This document shows, one piece after another, positions 1-7,886 of a stretch of 64,000 bases of DNA (position 1 is the first letter of the stretch; the number at the start of each line of letters is the position of its first letter). The position numbers were made by a program, and so were the translations under genes. The notes under the pieces are model-generated. The model ran no database searches, was not told the origin of the DNA, and saw nothing but the letters and a program-made list of their open reading frames with translations. This DNA is from Streptomyces sp. S3(2020) (GTDB lineage: Bacteria > Actinomycetota > Actinomycetes > Streptomycetales > Streptomycetaceae), in assembly GCF_013044505.1 (NCBI RefSeq), contig NZ_JABERD010000014.1, forward strand, positions 1-64,000, in the 5' to 3' direction.

Positions 1-184
1 TACTCGTGCTGCATGGGCGTGGGTGGTCGTACCGTGGCACGCGGTTGTGTGATCGAGGTGCTGCTCGGTTGGCCGTGATTTGTCGTTTTTGTTTGCAGGC
101 AGATGGCGGCAGGGGAGGTGCACAGGGGGCTCGTGGGCTCGGGGTTGTGTATAAGAGACAGTTGTCGGGCCGATGGTCTCGGCC
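1..184. other. Sequencing adapter and foldback artefact at the left end
   Basis: Positions 96-119 match the 24-nt Illumina P7 oligo at 17 of 24 places. An 8-nt stretch (120-127) sits where an i7 index belongs, and 128-161 match the Nextera read-2 transposase adapter, ending in an exact 16-nt match TGTGTATAAGAGACAG at 146-161. No gaps are needed across 66 nt. Bases 86-95 are mostly T, as in the spacer of a flow-cell oligo. Bases 161-184 are the exact reverse complement of 199-222, with a 14-nt loop. Nothing before about 185 should be treated as chromosome. Confidence 0.9.
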
Positions 185-1036
185 CGTATCCGGCAACTGG
201 CCGAGACCATCGGCCCGACAACGCTGGCCACGGCCCTGCTCGTCTACTTCGGCTACGTCGCCACCCGCGCGCGCTACCAGTACTTCGGCGTTCCCCTGGA
301 CATGACGGGTCTGTCCAATCAGGACTTGATGCTGCAAGGACTCGAAGTGGTGTACGTCCCGGCGGCCTTGATGTTCCTCGGTGTCCTGACGTGCGTCGGG
401 ATCCATGCCGTCGTGAAGTGGCTGCTCGCCCGCAACACGGGCAGCGACGCCTCCACCACGCATGCCCTGCTGGCGTACCTCATCATCCTCGTCGGCGTCC
501 TTCTCATCGCCAGGGCGATCATCGGAATGTTCGTCCAGGACTCCGACACCAGTGTCGTCATCGGTGCCACCCCTCTGTCACTGGCGATCGGACCGGCGGC
601 GGTGTCCTACGGCGTCTGGGTCTACACGCGGCAGCGCGGGCGGTTCCCGCTGTCGCGACGCCTGGCCCGCAACGGCGCGCTGTGCGCCGTGGGGCTGTTC
701 ATCGCCGGGCTCTTCTGGGCCTCCACCCAACTGGCCTGGGCGTACGGCACCGGTCGGGGCGAAGAGGACGCCGCCAGGCTGGAGTTGCGACCGGAAGTCG
801 TCATCGACACCAAGGAGCCACTCGACGGCCTGCCCACCGGGGTCACGGAGACCCGGCTCGAAGGTTCCGAGAAGGAGGGAAGGACGTACCACCACCGCTA
901 CGCCGGTTTCCGGCTGTTGCTGTCATCCGGCGGGCGCCTGTTCCTCGTCACCCCGGACTGGGAGCTGGGCCGGGACCGCACGATCGTTCTCCCCTACGGC
1001 GATGACATCCGGGTACAGCTCATGCCCCAGCCCTGA
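173..1036 (+). CDS. Multi-pass membrane protein, 5' end not genuine
   Basis: I do not recognise the family. About five hydrophobic segments can be read: one near the N-terminus, one around a VPAALMFLGVLTCVGIHAV stretch, one at LLAYLIILVGVLLIARAI, one after a VIGATPLSLAIG stretch and one at ALCAVGLFIAGLFWAST. About 95 hydrophilic residues follow, so the protein has an N-terminal membrane domain and a C-terminal soluble tail. The apparent ATG at 173 and the first four codons lie in the foldback artefact (161-184); coding is genuine from codon 5 (185). The true start lies outside this window, so the length is unknown. It is the first gene on the + strand and is followed by the CYTH-like gene. 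Confidence 0.7.
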   Translation: MVSARIRQLAETIGPTTLATALLVYFGYVATRARYQYFGVPLDMTGLSNQDLMLQGLEVVYVPAALMFLGVLTCVGIHAVVKWLLARNTGSDASTTHALLAYLIILVGVLLIARAIIGMFVQDSDTSVVIGATPLSLAIGPAAVSYGVWVYTRQRGRFPLSRRLARNGALCAVGLFIAGLFWASTQLAWAYGTGRGEEDAARLELRPEVVIDTKEPLDGLPTGVTETRLEGSEKEGRTYHHRYAGFRLLLSSGGRLFLVTPDWELGRDRTIVLPYGDDIRVQLMPQP

Positions 1037-1140
1037 GCCCGCCCTTTCCCGGTCGTTCCGGACCGCGGTCCCGCAGTGGCGCGGATATCCTGGAACAGCG
1101 AGCGTTCACGGCCGTCAGACCCACACGAGGGAGCGGGACG

Positions 1141-1893
1141 ATGGACCTGTTGCCGGTCGAGATCAAGGTCAACATCGAGGGTGACGTGGCGAAGGCCCTG
1201 TCGCTCCTGGGCGCGGCGAACGGCGTGACGACCACACGCCGGATCTGGTTCGCCGAGGACCCGGCCGGCGCCGCCGAGGGCCGGGTGGCGCTGCTGGACG
1301 CCGGGGTGATCGTGCGGTTCAGGAGCGGTGGCGGTCCGGACGATCTGACCGTCAAGTTGCGTCCGTGCACCCGGGAGCAGTTGGTCGGCCGGTTCTCCGC
1401 CCCGTTCGAGGCGGAGCCGCTCACCTACAAGGTCGAGGAGGACTGGTCGGTGAACAGCCGTGTGCTGGCCGCCTCCCTGGTGCGCAGTCACCCGCCGGGG
1501 GCGCTGTCGGGTGCGGTGGCTCCCGGAGGCGATCCCGCCGCGCCGATCGATGCGGTGCAGGACCAGTTTCTGCACGCCTGCGCGCCCACCGTCCGGTTCG
1601 ACGGGCTGGTCGCGCTGGGGCCGATCCTCGCGACCAAGGTCGACGACGTTCCGTTGGACGACCTGGAGGTGAACCTGGAGGCGTGGAGGGTCGCCGGTAT
1701 GGAGTTCCTGGAGGCCTCGATCCGGGTGAAGCCCAAGGACGAGGACGACGCCGAGGAGTTCACCGGGCGGGCCGAGCGCAAGCAGCGAAAGCTGGCGGAG
1801 GCGGTGCGGGAGCGCGGGGTCGCGCTCTCCGAGCACCCCGAGAACAAGACCCGCCGCGTCCTCACGGCACTGGTGGCGGCCGGGCAGCTCTGA
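1141..1893 (+). CDS. CYTH-like (triphosphate tunnel) domain protein
   Basis: This 250-residue protein has an acidic-basic start, EIKVNI at residues 7-12, resembling the ExExK signature of CYTH enzymes. Strands rich in Arg and Lys follow (VRFRSGG, TVKLRP) and a late ATKVDD stretch, the pattern of a triphosphate-binding tunnel that hydrolyses or cyclises polyphosphate-containing substrates. That assignment rests on motif resemblance only; the substrate is unknown. The ATG at 1141 has a GGGAG-rich ribosome site just upstream. The gene converges on the 1969-aa giant gene with 53 bp between stops, so it may border rather than belong to that operon. No signal peptide or membrane segment is visible; it should be cytoplasmic. 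Confidence 0.6.
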   Translation: MDLLPVEIKVNIEGDVAKALSLLGAANGVTTTRRIWFAEDPAGAAEGRVALLDAGVIVRFRSGGGPDDLTVKLRPCTREQLVGRFSAPFEAEPLTYKVEEDWSVNSRVLAASLVRSHPPGALSGAVAPGGDPAAPIDAVQDQFLHACAPTVRFDGLVALGPILATKVDDVPLDDLEVNLEAWRVAGMEFLEASIRVKPKDEDDAEEFTGRAERKQRKLAEAVRERGVALSEHPENKTRRVLTALVAAGQL

Positions 1894-1946
1894 GACTGAT
1901 CCAGCAAAACGGCCGCCGTCCTTGTGAAAGGGATGACGGAGTGTCG

Positions 1947-4900
1947 TCACGGCCACGGCTCCGTGGGCCGCACCGTGTCGAAGGCCAGCCCGCTGGAGCT
2001 CTCCCCGGTGCCGGGGGCCTTCTCACGGCGTACCCAGCTGTGCCAGGAGCCGTCGAACCAGCGGGCGAGCACCGGGCGCCGGGTGACGAAGACGCCGTCG
2101 CGCGGCACCTCTTCCTCGTGCATCCACAGTCCGGGGGTGATGAGCCGGCCCTCCGGGCGCGAGTCGAGGCCGGGGCCGGTGAGCCTGGCGAGTCGGAAGC
2201 GGATCTGGTCGGTGCCGACGGCTTCGGGGACGAGTGGGAACCAGTAGTCGGGCACGATGCTCTGCACGGCGTATGCGGGCAGTTCTCCGGCCGTGGCGGG
2301 TTCGGGGGGTGTGGCGCGCGCCCAGCGGTCGCGGCGGTCGACCTGTTCGCCCCGCCCGTCGGTGTAGTGGTGCTGAACGGCCCAGGCCAGGTTCGCCAGT
2401 TCGTCGCGGGCCAGTGCCACGTGTTCCAGCGGCTGTCCCGTCTGGCCGCGTTCGGTGGGTAGGACCAGCAGTCCGGAGGCGGCCGGGTGGTCGGGCTCCG
2501 GGCTGCTCAGGGTGAACATGGACCAGGCGGGGTCGTCCTGGCCCGCGCGGCGGACCAGATGGTGGCGGCCGAAGACGTCGCGTACGAGAAGTTGGTCCAG
2601 GACGGTCAGGGACGCGGTCGGCACCTCCAGCGGCACCAGGAACCAGTCGTTGCCGAAGACCGTGGCGAAGGAGATCAGCAGCAGGCGGCCCGTGTCCAGC
2701 GTGGAGACGTCCGTCGCCCCGAGGTCGACGCGCGCGTCCTCCATCTCCCAGAACCGGTCGGCCGGCAGTCCGCCGTAGCGGATCGTCGTGGGCAGGCCCT
2801 CCTCGGTGAACGTGCTGCGTTCGCCCTGTGGTGCCGCCTCGGCGTCGGGGTCGGGGTGCACGTCCAGGCTGTACCAGTCGAGGCCGTCGCCCTGGTACTC
2901 CTCGGCGCGCAGCACGGTTCCGCCGGTGGACAGTTCGGCGCCGTACTCGAAGCGGTGCGGGTCGAAGCAGTCCGGGCCGCGTTCGGCGAGCTGCGCGGCC
3001 CACCAGGTGCGCCACCGGGCGGCCACCTCGCCGAGCCGCGCGTCGGGTCCGCTGTCGAAGGTGCCCGCGTCCAGCGCTGCCGCGACCGACTCGGCGTCGG
3101 GCAGCCGGCCGTCGAGCAAGCCGATCAGGCCGCTGTCCGCGTCACCGGACCGCAGCCGGTGGGGGGCGAGTGCCGCGAGGGCGGCGGTGAGGAGTCCGGC
3201 GTCGTCGGACATCCGCAGCAGGGCGGCTCCGCCCTCGGCGCGCAGCCGTTCGTCGGCGTGTACGGGTTCGTCCTCGACGTGGCTGTCCAGGGGACCCTGG
3301 CTCGGGTCGTAGGGCACCCAGTCCGTGCTTCCGCCCGGCCGCCAGGCGTCGATGGGCGAGCTGCCGCCGGCCATGCGGACCACCGCGGGCGAACCGGCGT
3401 CCTGGGCGGCGAACTCGCCGAACTGCCACTGCCGGGTGAGCAGCCACAGCGGGTCGTGGACGCGGGCGGCCAGTCCGGTCTCGACGTCGGAGGTGCGGTG
3501 GCGGGGCTCCAGCATGAAGGGGCCCTCCGGGTCGGTGCCCGGCCGGCGGGTCTCGATCCTGGACAGGGCCTGGCCCGTCGCGCCGTGCGGGGAGATCCGG
3601 ATGCCGGGGAGGAGGTCGTCCAGTTCCGGCAGGTCGTCGAGGTCGACGGCGCGCAGCTTGGCGAGTTCGAGGGTCTCGCGCACGACCTGTGCCAGGCCGT
3701 CGGAGGTCCAGCCGCGCTCCAGGTTCGGCGGCACCGCGATGAGCACGCTGTGCGGGGCCTTGGCGTCCGGGCGGTCGTAGTGGAAGGCGACACCGGTCAG
3801 TTCGGTCTGCGGCGCGGCCGCGTCGGGCGGGGGCGGCTGATCGGAGCCGGGCAGCAGTTCGATCCATTCGTCGAGTACGAGGCCGGTGACGGGAGCTCCG
3901 GGCGCGGTGTCGACGGGTGCGTGCCAGACCAGGTGGGTGGTGGCGGGTGGGCGCTGCCCGGCGGGGAAGGTGCCGCCGATCCAGGCGTCGGCGGTACTCG
4001 TCGGGTGCTGTGCGGCACGCAGTCGCTCGACCCGGTCGGTACCCGTCGCGGCCAGCAGCAGTGTCTCGTGCAGGGTGCGCACCACCGGTCGTACGGCCGC
4101 GTTGCTCCGCAGCCAGTCCTCCAGGGCGGCGCCGGGCACATCGGCGCGGCCGGCCGGGGGCGGGATCGGTGCGCTGAGGTCGGGCAGGAGCGGGAGCTCC
4201 GCGCCGAGCGTCTCGGCGAGTGCCGTGCGGGCCCGGGAGAGCCAGGCCTCGGCCGTCTCCGGGGTGACCTGTTCCGCTGCCAGCGCACGCAGCGCGGCCC
4301 CGGCCGGGTGGCCCTCGGCGAAGGCGGCGAGGCGCGTTCGCAGCCCGGTCGTGTCGACGGTTCGGCCGGCCGGGTCCTCGGGGAGGTGGGTGGGCAGCAG
4401 CGGCTGGGCGGTGGCCAGCAGTGAGCGGATACGGACCGCGCGGCCTCGCAGACCGCTCCAGCCGGGCCCGCTGAAGGTCACCGGGGTGTCCGGCGTGACG
4501 CCCTTCGTCGTCCGTACCGCCTGGCGCAGCCCGGCCGGTTCGGCGGAGGCGGCATCCAGGACGGTGCGCAGCGCGCCCGACCGCAGGGTGTCGACGGTGA
4601 GGGTGAAAGGCTCCTGGCCCACGGTGCCGTTCAGGGTCCAGCCTGCGGCCGGGCCCAGCAGATGGGCGACCCAGGCCTCCAGGGCGGGTTGCAGCGTGGC
4701 GAGCGGGTCGGCGGGCCAGCCGGCCGGGGTGAGTGCGGCGGGCAGCAGCGTGGCGATGCGGTGGGTCAGTGCGCGGGCCCGGTGCGGGGTGCGCAGGACA
4801 CGGAAGGTGTCCGGTACGTCCTCGCCGCGGCCCAGGGTGTCGGCGGTCAGGCCCGCGCGGATCGGGTTGCCGCCCACCAACTGGTGCACGCTCTCGGCCA

Positions 4901-7856
4901 GTACCAGATCGCCGACCGCGTCCAGGGCGTCGGCGAGGTCCTCCAGCAGCGGTGTCAGTGCCGCCAGGTCGTCGTCGGGGACGCCGGCCAGAGCGGGAGC
5001 GCCTGCCCCGGCGCGTACGAGGGCCATGCCGTCGACGACATTGCGTGCCGAGATCGCCTCCGCGCTGCGTGCCCACAGGTCTGCCTCGGGCCGGCCCGCC
5101 TGCGGTTCGGGTACGACCGGCAGGGGGAAACGGCGTCGGAACCGTTCGACGAGGTGGTCCAGTCGGGCGTCGTGCAGGGCCCGTTCGAACCGGTACCCCA
5201 GCAGGGAGCCCAGGTTCTGACCCTGGCGTACGCCGCCGAGCAGCCAGCGGGCGATGCGGGCCCGGCGGGAGGTGAGGTTGACGGCGTAGGTCTGCTCGTC
5301 GGGGTCGCTGAGGAAGCCGGAGCGCAGTACGGCGGCCGTCGCCGCGTGCTGGAGCGAGGGCGCGTGGATGTAGCCGTCCTGGTCGGAGATCTCGACGGTG
5401 GTGTCCATGTCGTCGAGCACGATGTCGAGTTGTTCCCGCTGCACCGGCGGGCGCAGATCCTCCACCCAGCCGTAGCAGCCGAACCGGACGCCCTGCACTC
5501 CGGACGCCCGCAGCGCGGCCAGTCGTCGTGACGCGAGCGAGGTGATCCAGGCGTCCAGCCGGTGCGAGTGGACGTCGATGACCTCCAGCAGGAGTTCGGG
5601 CAGCCGGGTCACCTCGACGGTGGCCAGGGTCCGCAGGGCTCGTTCGAGTCGGGGCAGCTCTGTGGCGGCGCGGGTGGCGGTGGCGATCCGTTCGGCGCGC
5701 TCCTGCTCGTTGAGCCCTTCCAGTACGTCGGCCACCAGTTGGTCCACGTCGCCGGTGACGGCCAGCGCCTGGCGCAGCGGGTCGTCCGTGGCCTCGTCGT
5801 CGCCTTGGAAGAAGGCCCAGTTGGGGAGGAACAGCAGGGCGTCGAGGAACCCGCCGGCGTCCGGTTCGGGTGCCGGTTCCCCGTTGTCCTGGGGCTCCTC
5901 GCCGTCCTGGGGCTCCTCTTCGCCCTCCTCGGTGGGCGCGGGCTCCTCCTGGCCTCCGGGAAGGTCGAAGAAGGTGCTGCGCCGAGGCGGTGTCTCCCGG
6001 CCCGTCGACAGCTCCACCGGCCACGCCTGGTCGTAGGCCTCGGCGTTCAGCTCGCCCGCCAGGAAGGCGCGTACCGCGCCCAGGTAGTCCGCGGTGGCCG
6101 CGGCCCGGGCAGGGAAGGCCTCAGGGTCGGGGGTGAGCCGGGCGACGAACTCCGGGACGCCGGTCTTCTCGTCCAGGCCCCCGCCGAAGGAGGTGAAGCC
6201 GTCGCCCCGCGTGGTCCAGCGCAGCGTTCCATGGGGCTCCAGACCGGGCAGGCCCAGCCGTGCGGGCGGCTCCGTACGGTCGGTCATCCCCACGGCCCTC
6301 GCCGGGCTGTCCATGCGCCACATGGACAGCCCCGTCGCCACGGGCAGCCGCTGCAACGCGTTCACCGCGACCTCGTCGACCGGCATGCCCGGCTGGACTC
6401 TGGGAATGGGGTCGATGGCGTTCTCGCCCTTCACCGCGGCCCGCCAGCGTTCCCTGAGCCGCTCCAGCCAGGGTGCGATCAACGCGTCCACGTCACCGAC
6501 GCGTTCGGCACGCCAGTCGTCCAGCGCGGTGGCGGGCAGGACTCCGTAGGGCTGGCGCCCGACCCGCAGCATCGCCAGCGGCCCGCGACCGCGCACATGC
6601 TCGGCGAGGTGTTCGCGGACCGCGCGCCACGGCCGGCCGGGGGCCACCCCGGTGACCTGCCGGGTGCCCAGGTCGAGGGTGCTCAGGGCGGCCTCGGCGA
6701 AGCCTTTGCCGAGCGTCGGCCAGGTGAGCAGGGTCAGCGCGGCGACGGCCGAGGGTTCGGTGTCGGCGGCGCCGGAACAGCCGCGCAGGAAGCCGGCGTC
6801 GGGCAGACCGAGGTGTGCCGCCAGGGCGTCGGCGACGGGCCGCTGTCCTGCTTCCGGGTCGGGGTCGGGGCCGGGGTAGGCGGGCGCCGAGGACCAGCCG
6901 GAGCGGGTGCGCGGGGTGTTGTTGGTGGCGGTGCCGGACGGCAGCAGGCCCAGACCGCCGCCGAACCGGTGGCCGTGCAGGAGGTCGCGCAGCCGCAGCG
7001 CGCCGTCCGCCGCCGAGTCGTCGCGCACTCCGACGACCAGCAGTTCGGACAGGTGCTCGGTGTTCTCGGGCGGGAAGATCAGTTCGATGCCCATCCCGGC
7101 CTTGACCGCCTCGAACCAGTCGGTCTCCCAGCCCTCCTCCTCGGCGCGCAGCAGGCCGATCGGCAGCGGGTCGGGGACCGGGCGGCCGAGCTTGTCCACC
7201 ACGACCTGGCCGTCGAGCAGGCCCAGGAAGCGCCAGCGTTTCGGCATCGCGACCGTCTGCGGCCGGTGCCCGCCGGGGTCGTCGGTGCGGATCGTCGGCG
7301 GGGGTGCGCCGGGGCGGGCGGCGCGGACCGCCCAGGACGCGCGGGCCGGGCGCAGTTCGGTGAGGACCTGCTGCCAGGCCTGCGGGCCAGGGTTCCGCCA
7401 GTACGCGGCGGCGGCCGCCGCTTCGGCGGGTGTCAGTCGCGGGTCGAAGGCCGTGAGGAGGATGTCGTCCGGGTAGATCCGCACCCGCAGGGTGCGCGGC
7501 TCCCACCAGATGGTCTCCACCCGCACGGGCAGCAGGGCGATCGGGGCGGTGTTGTCGTCGGGGAACAGGGGCGGGCTCTGGCCCAGGGCGCGGGTGAGTT
7601 CCTCCTCGGCGCCGGCCGCCAGGGCGTTGAGCTCCTCGGCTCTGCGCCGGAGTTCCAGCAGGGCCGCCTCCGCCTCGGTGAGCAGTTCGGGGCTGGGGCG
7701 CTGGCCTTGGATGTGGAGGGGGTCCGGCAGGCCGGCCCTGATGTGGTCCTGGAGGCGCCGCACCACGGCCTGCTGCTCGTCCGCGAGGGCCTGCGCGGTG
7801 TCCGCCTCGGTGCGGGCCCGGTCCACCTGTGCGCGAGCGGCGAACACGTCGTTCAT
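1947..7856 (-). CDS. Giant 1969-aa protein of unknown function, last gene of operon
   Basis: The protein begins with about 100 residues of Ala/Glu/Arg-rich helix that look like a coiled coil, then a segment with LLPVRVETIWW and VRIYPDD. A very acidic Glu/Pro/Asp linker follows near residue 640. A conserved-looking stretch in the last third reads DPLWLLTRQWQFGEF, followed by AAQDAGSP; I recall similar stretches in other uncharacterised giant bacterial proteins but can name no function. There is no signal peptide, membrane segment or recognisable catalytic motif. The start at 7856 is 30 bp below the stop of the 829-aa gene, so the two are co-transcribed. At about 5.9 kb it is the largest gene in the window. 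A structural or scaffold role is inference only. Confidence 0.8.
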   Translation of the reverse strand: MNDVFAARAQVDRARTEADTAQALADEQQAVVRRLQDHIRAGLPDPLHIQGQRPSPELLTEAEAALLELRRRAEELNALAAGAEEELTRALGQSPPLFPDDNTAPIALLPVRVETIWWEPRTLRVRIYPDDILLTAFDPRLTPAEAAAAAAYWRNPGPQAWQQVLTELRPARASWAVRAARPGAPPPTIRTDDPGGHRPQTVAMPKRWRFLGLLDGQVVVDKLGRPVPDPLPIGLLRAEEEGWETDWFEAVKAGMGIELIFPPENTEHLSELLVVGVRDDSAADGALRLRDLLHGHRFGGGLGLLPSGTATNNTPRTRSGWSSAPAYPGPDPDPEAGQRPVADALAAHLGLPDAGFLRGCSGAADTEPSAVAALTLLTWPTLGKGFAEAALSTLDLGTRQVTGVAPGRPWRAVREHLAEHVRGRGPLAMLRVGRQPYGVLPATALDDWRAERVGDVDALIAPWLERLRERWRAAVKGENAIDPIPRVQPGMPVDEVAVNALQRLPVATGLSMWRMDSPARAVGMTDRTEPPARLGLPGLEPHGTLRWTTRGDGFTSFGGGLDEKTGVPEFVARLTPDPEAFPARAAATADYLGAVRAFLAGELNAEAYDQAWPVELSTGRETPPRRSTFFDLPGGQEEPAPTEEGEEEPQDGEEPQDNGEPAPEPDAGGFLDALLFLPNWAFFQGDDEATDDPLRQALAVTGDVDQLVADVLEGLNEQERAERIATATRAATELPRLERALRTLATVEVTRLPELLLEVIDVHSHRLDAWITSLASRRLAALRASGVQGVRFGCYGWVEDLRPPVQREQLDIVLDDMDTTVEISDQDGYIHAPSLQHAATAAVLRSGFLSDPDEQTYAVNLTSRRARIARWLLGGVRQGQNLGSLLGYRFERALHDARLDHLVERFRRRFPLPVVPEPQAGRPEADLWARSAEAISARNVVDGMALVRAGAGAPALAGVPDDDLAALTPLLEDLADALDAVGDLVLAESVHQLVGGNPIRAGLTADTLGRGEDVPDTFRVLRTPHRARALTHRIATLLPAALTPAGWPADPLATLQPALEAWVAHLLGPAAGWTLNGTVGQEPFTLTVDTLRSGALRTVLDAASAEPAGLRQAVRTTKGVTPDTPVTFSGPGWSGLRGRAVRIRSLLATAQPLLPTHLPEDPAGRTVDTTGLRTRLAAFAEGHPAGAALRALAAEQVTPETAEAWLSRARTALAETLGAELPLLPDLSAPIPPPAGRADVPGAALEDWLRSNAAVRPVVRTLHETLLLAATGTDRVERLRAAQHPTSTADAWIGGTFPAGQRPPATTHLVWHAPVDTAPGAPVTGLVLDEWIELLPGSDQPPPPDAAAPQTELTGVAFHYDRPDAKAPHSVLIAVPPNLERGWTSDGLAQVVRETLELAKLRAVDLDDLPELDDLLPGIRISPHGATGQALSRIETRRPGTDPEGPFMLEPRHRTSDVETGLAARVHDPLWLLTRQWQFGEFAAQDAGSPAVVRMAGGSSPIDAWRPGGSTDWVPYDPSQGPLDSHVEDEPVHADERLRAEGGAALLRMSDDAGLLTAALAALAPHRLRSGDADSGLIGLLDGRLPDAESVAAALDAGTFDSGPDARLGEVAARWRTWWAAQLAERGPDCFDPHRFEYGAELSTGGTVLRAEEYQGDGLDWYSLDVHPDPDAEAAPQGERSTFTEEGLPTTIRYGGLPADRFWEMEDARVDLGATDVSTLDTGRLLLISFATVFGNDWFLVPLEVPTASLTVLDQLLVRDVFGRHHLVRRAGQDDPAWSMFTLSSPEPDHPAASGLLVLPTERGQTGQPLEHVALARDELANLAWAVQHHYTDGRGEQVDRRDRWARATPPEPATAGELPAYAVQSIVPDYWFPLVPEAVGTDQIRFRLARLTGPGLDSRPEGRLITPGLWMHEEEVPRDGVFVTRRPVLARWFDGSWHSWVRREKAPGTGESSSGLAFDTVRPTEPWP

Positions 7857-7886
7857 GGCGGGGGTGCTCCTGTCCTCGGTGCGGGC

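Noticed and set aside
1060..1071. GGACCGCGGTCC palindrome as an operator
   Set aside because: Short, GC-only palindromes are expected often at this base composition, and no regulator or shared context links it to the copy at 40676.
3142..6024. A 960-codon reading on the minus strand within the giant gene
   Set aside because: Different frame of the same strand, Arg/Pro/Gly-rich, no motif, and no ribosome site.
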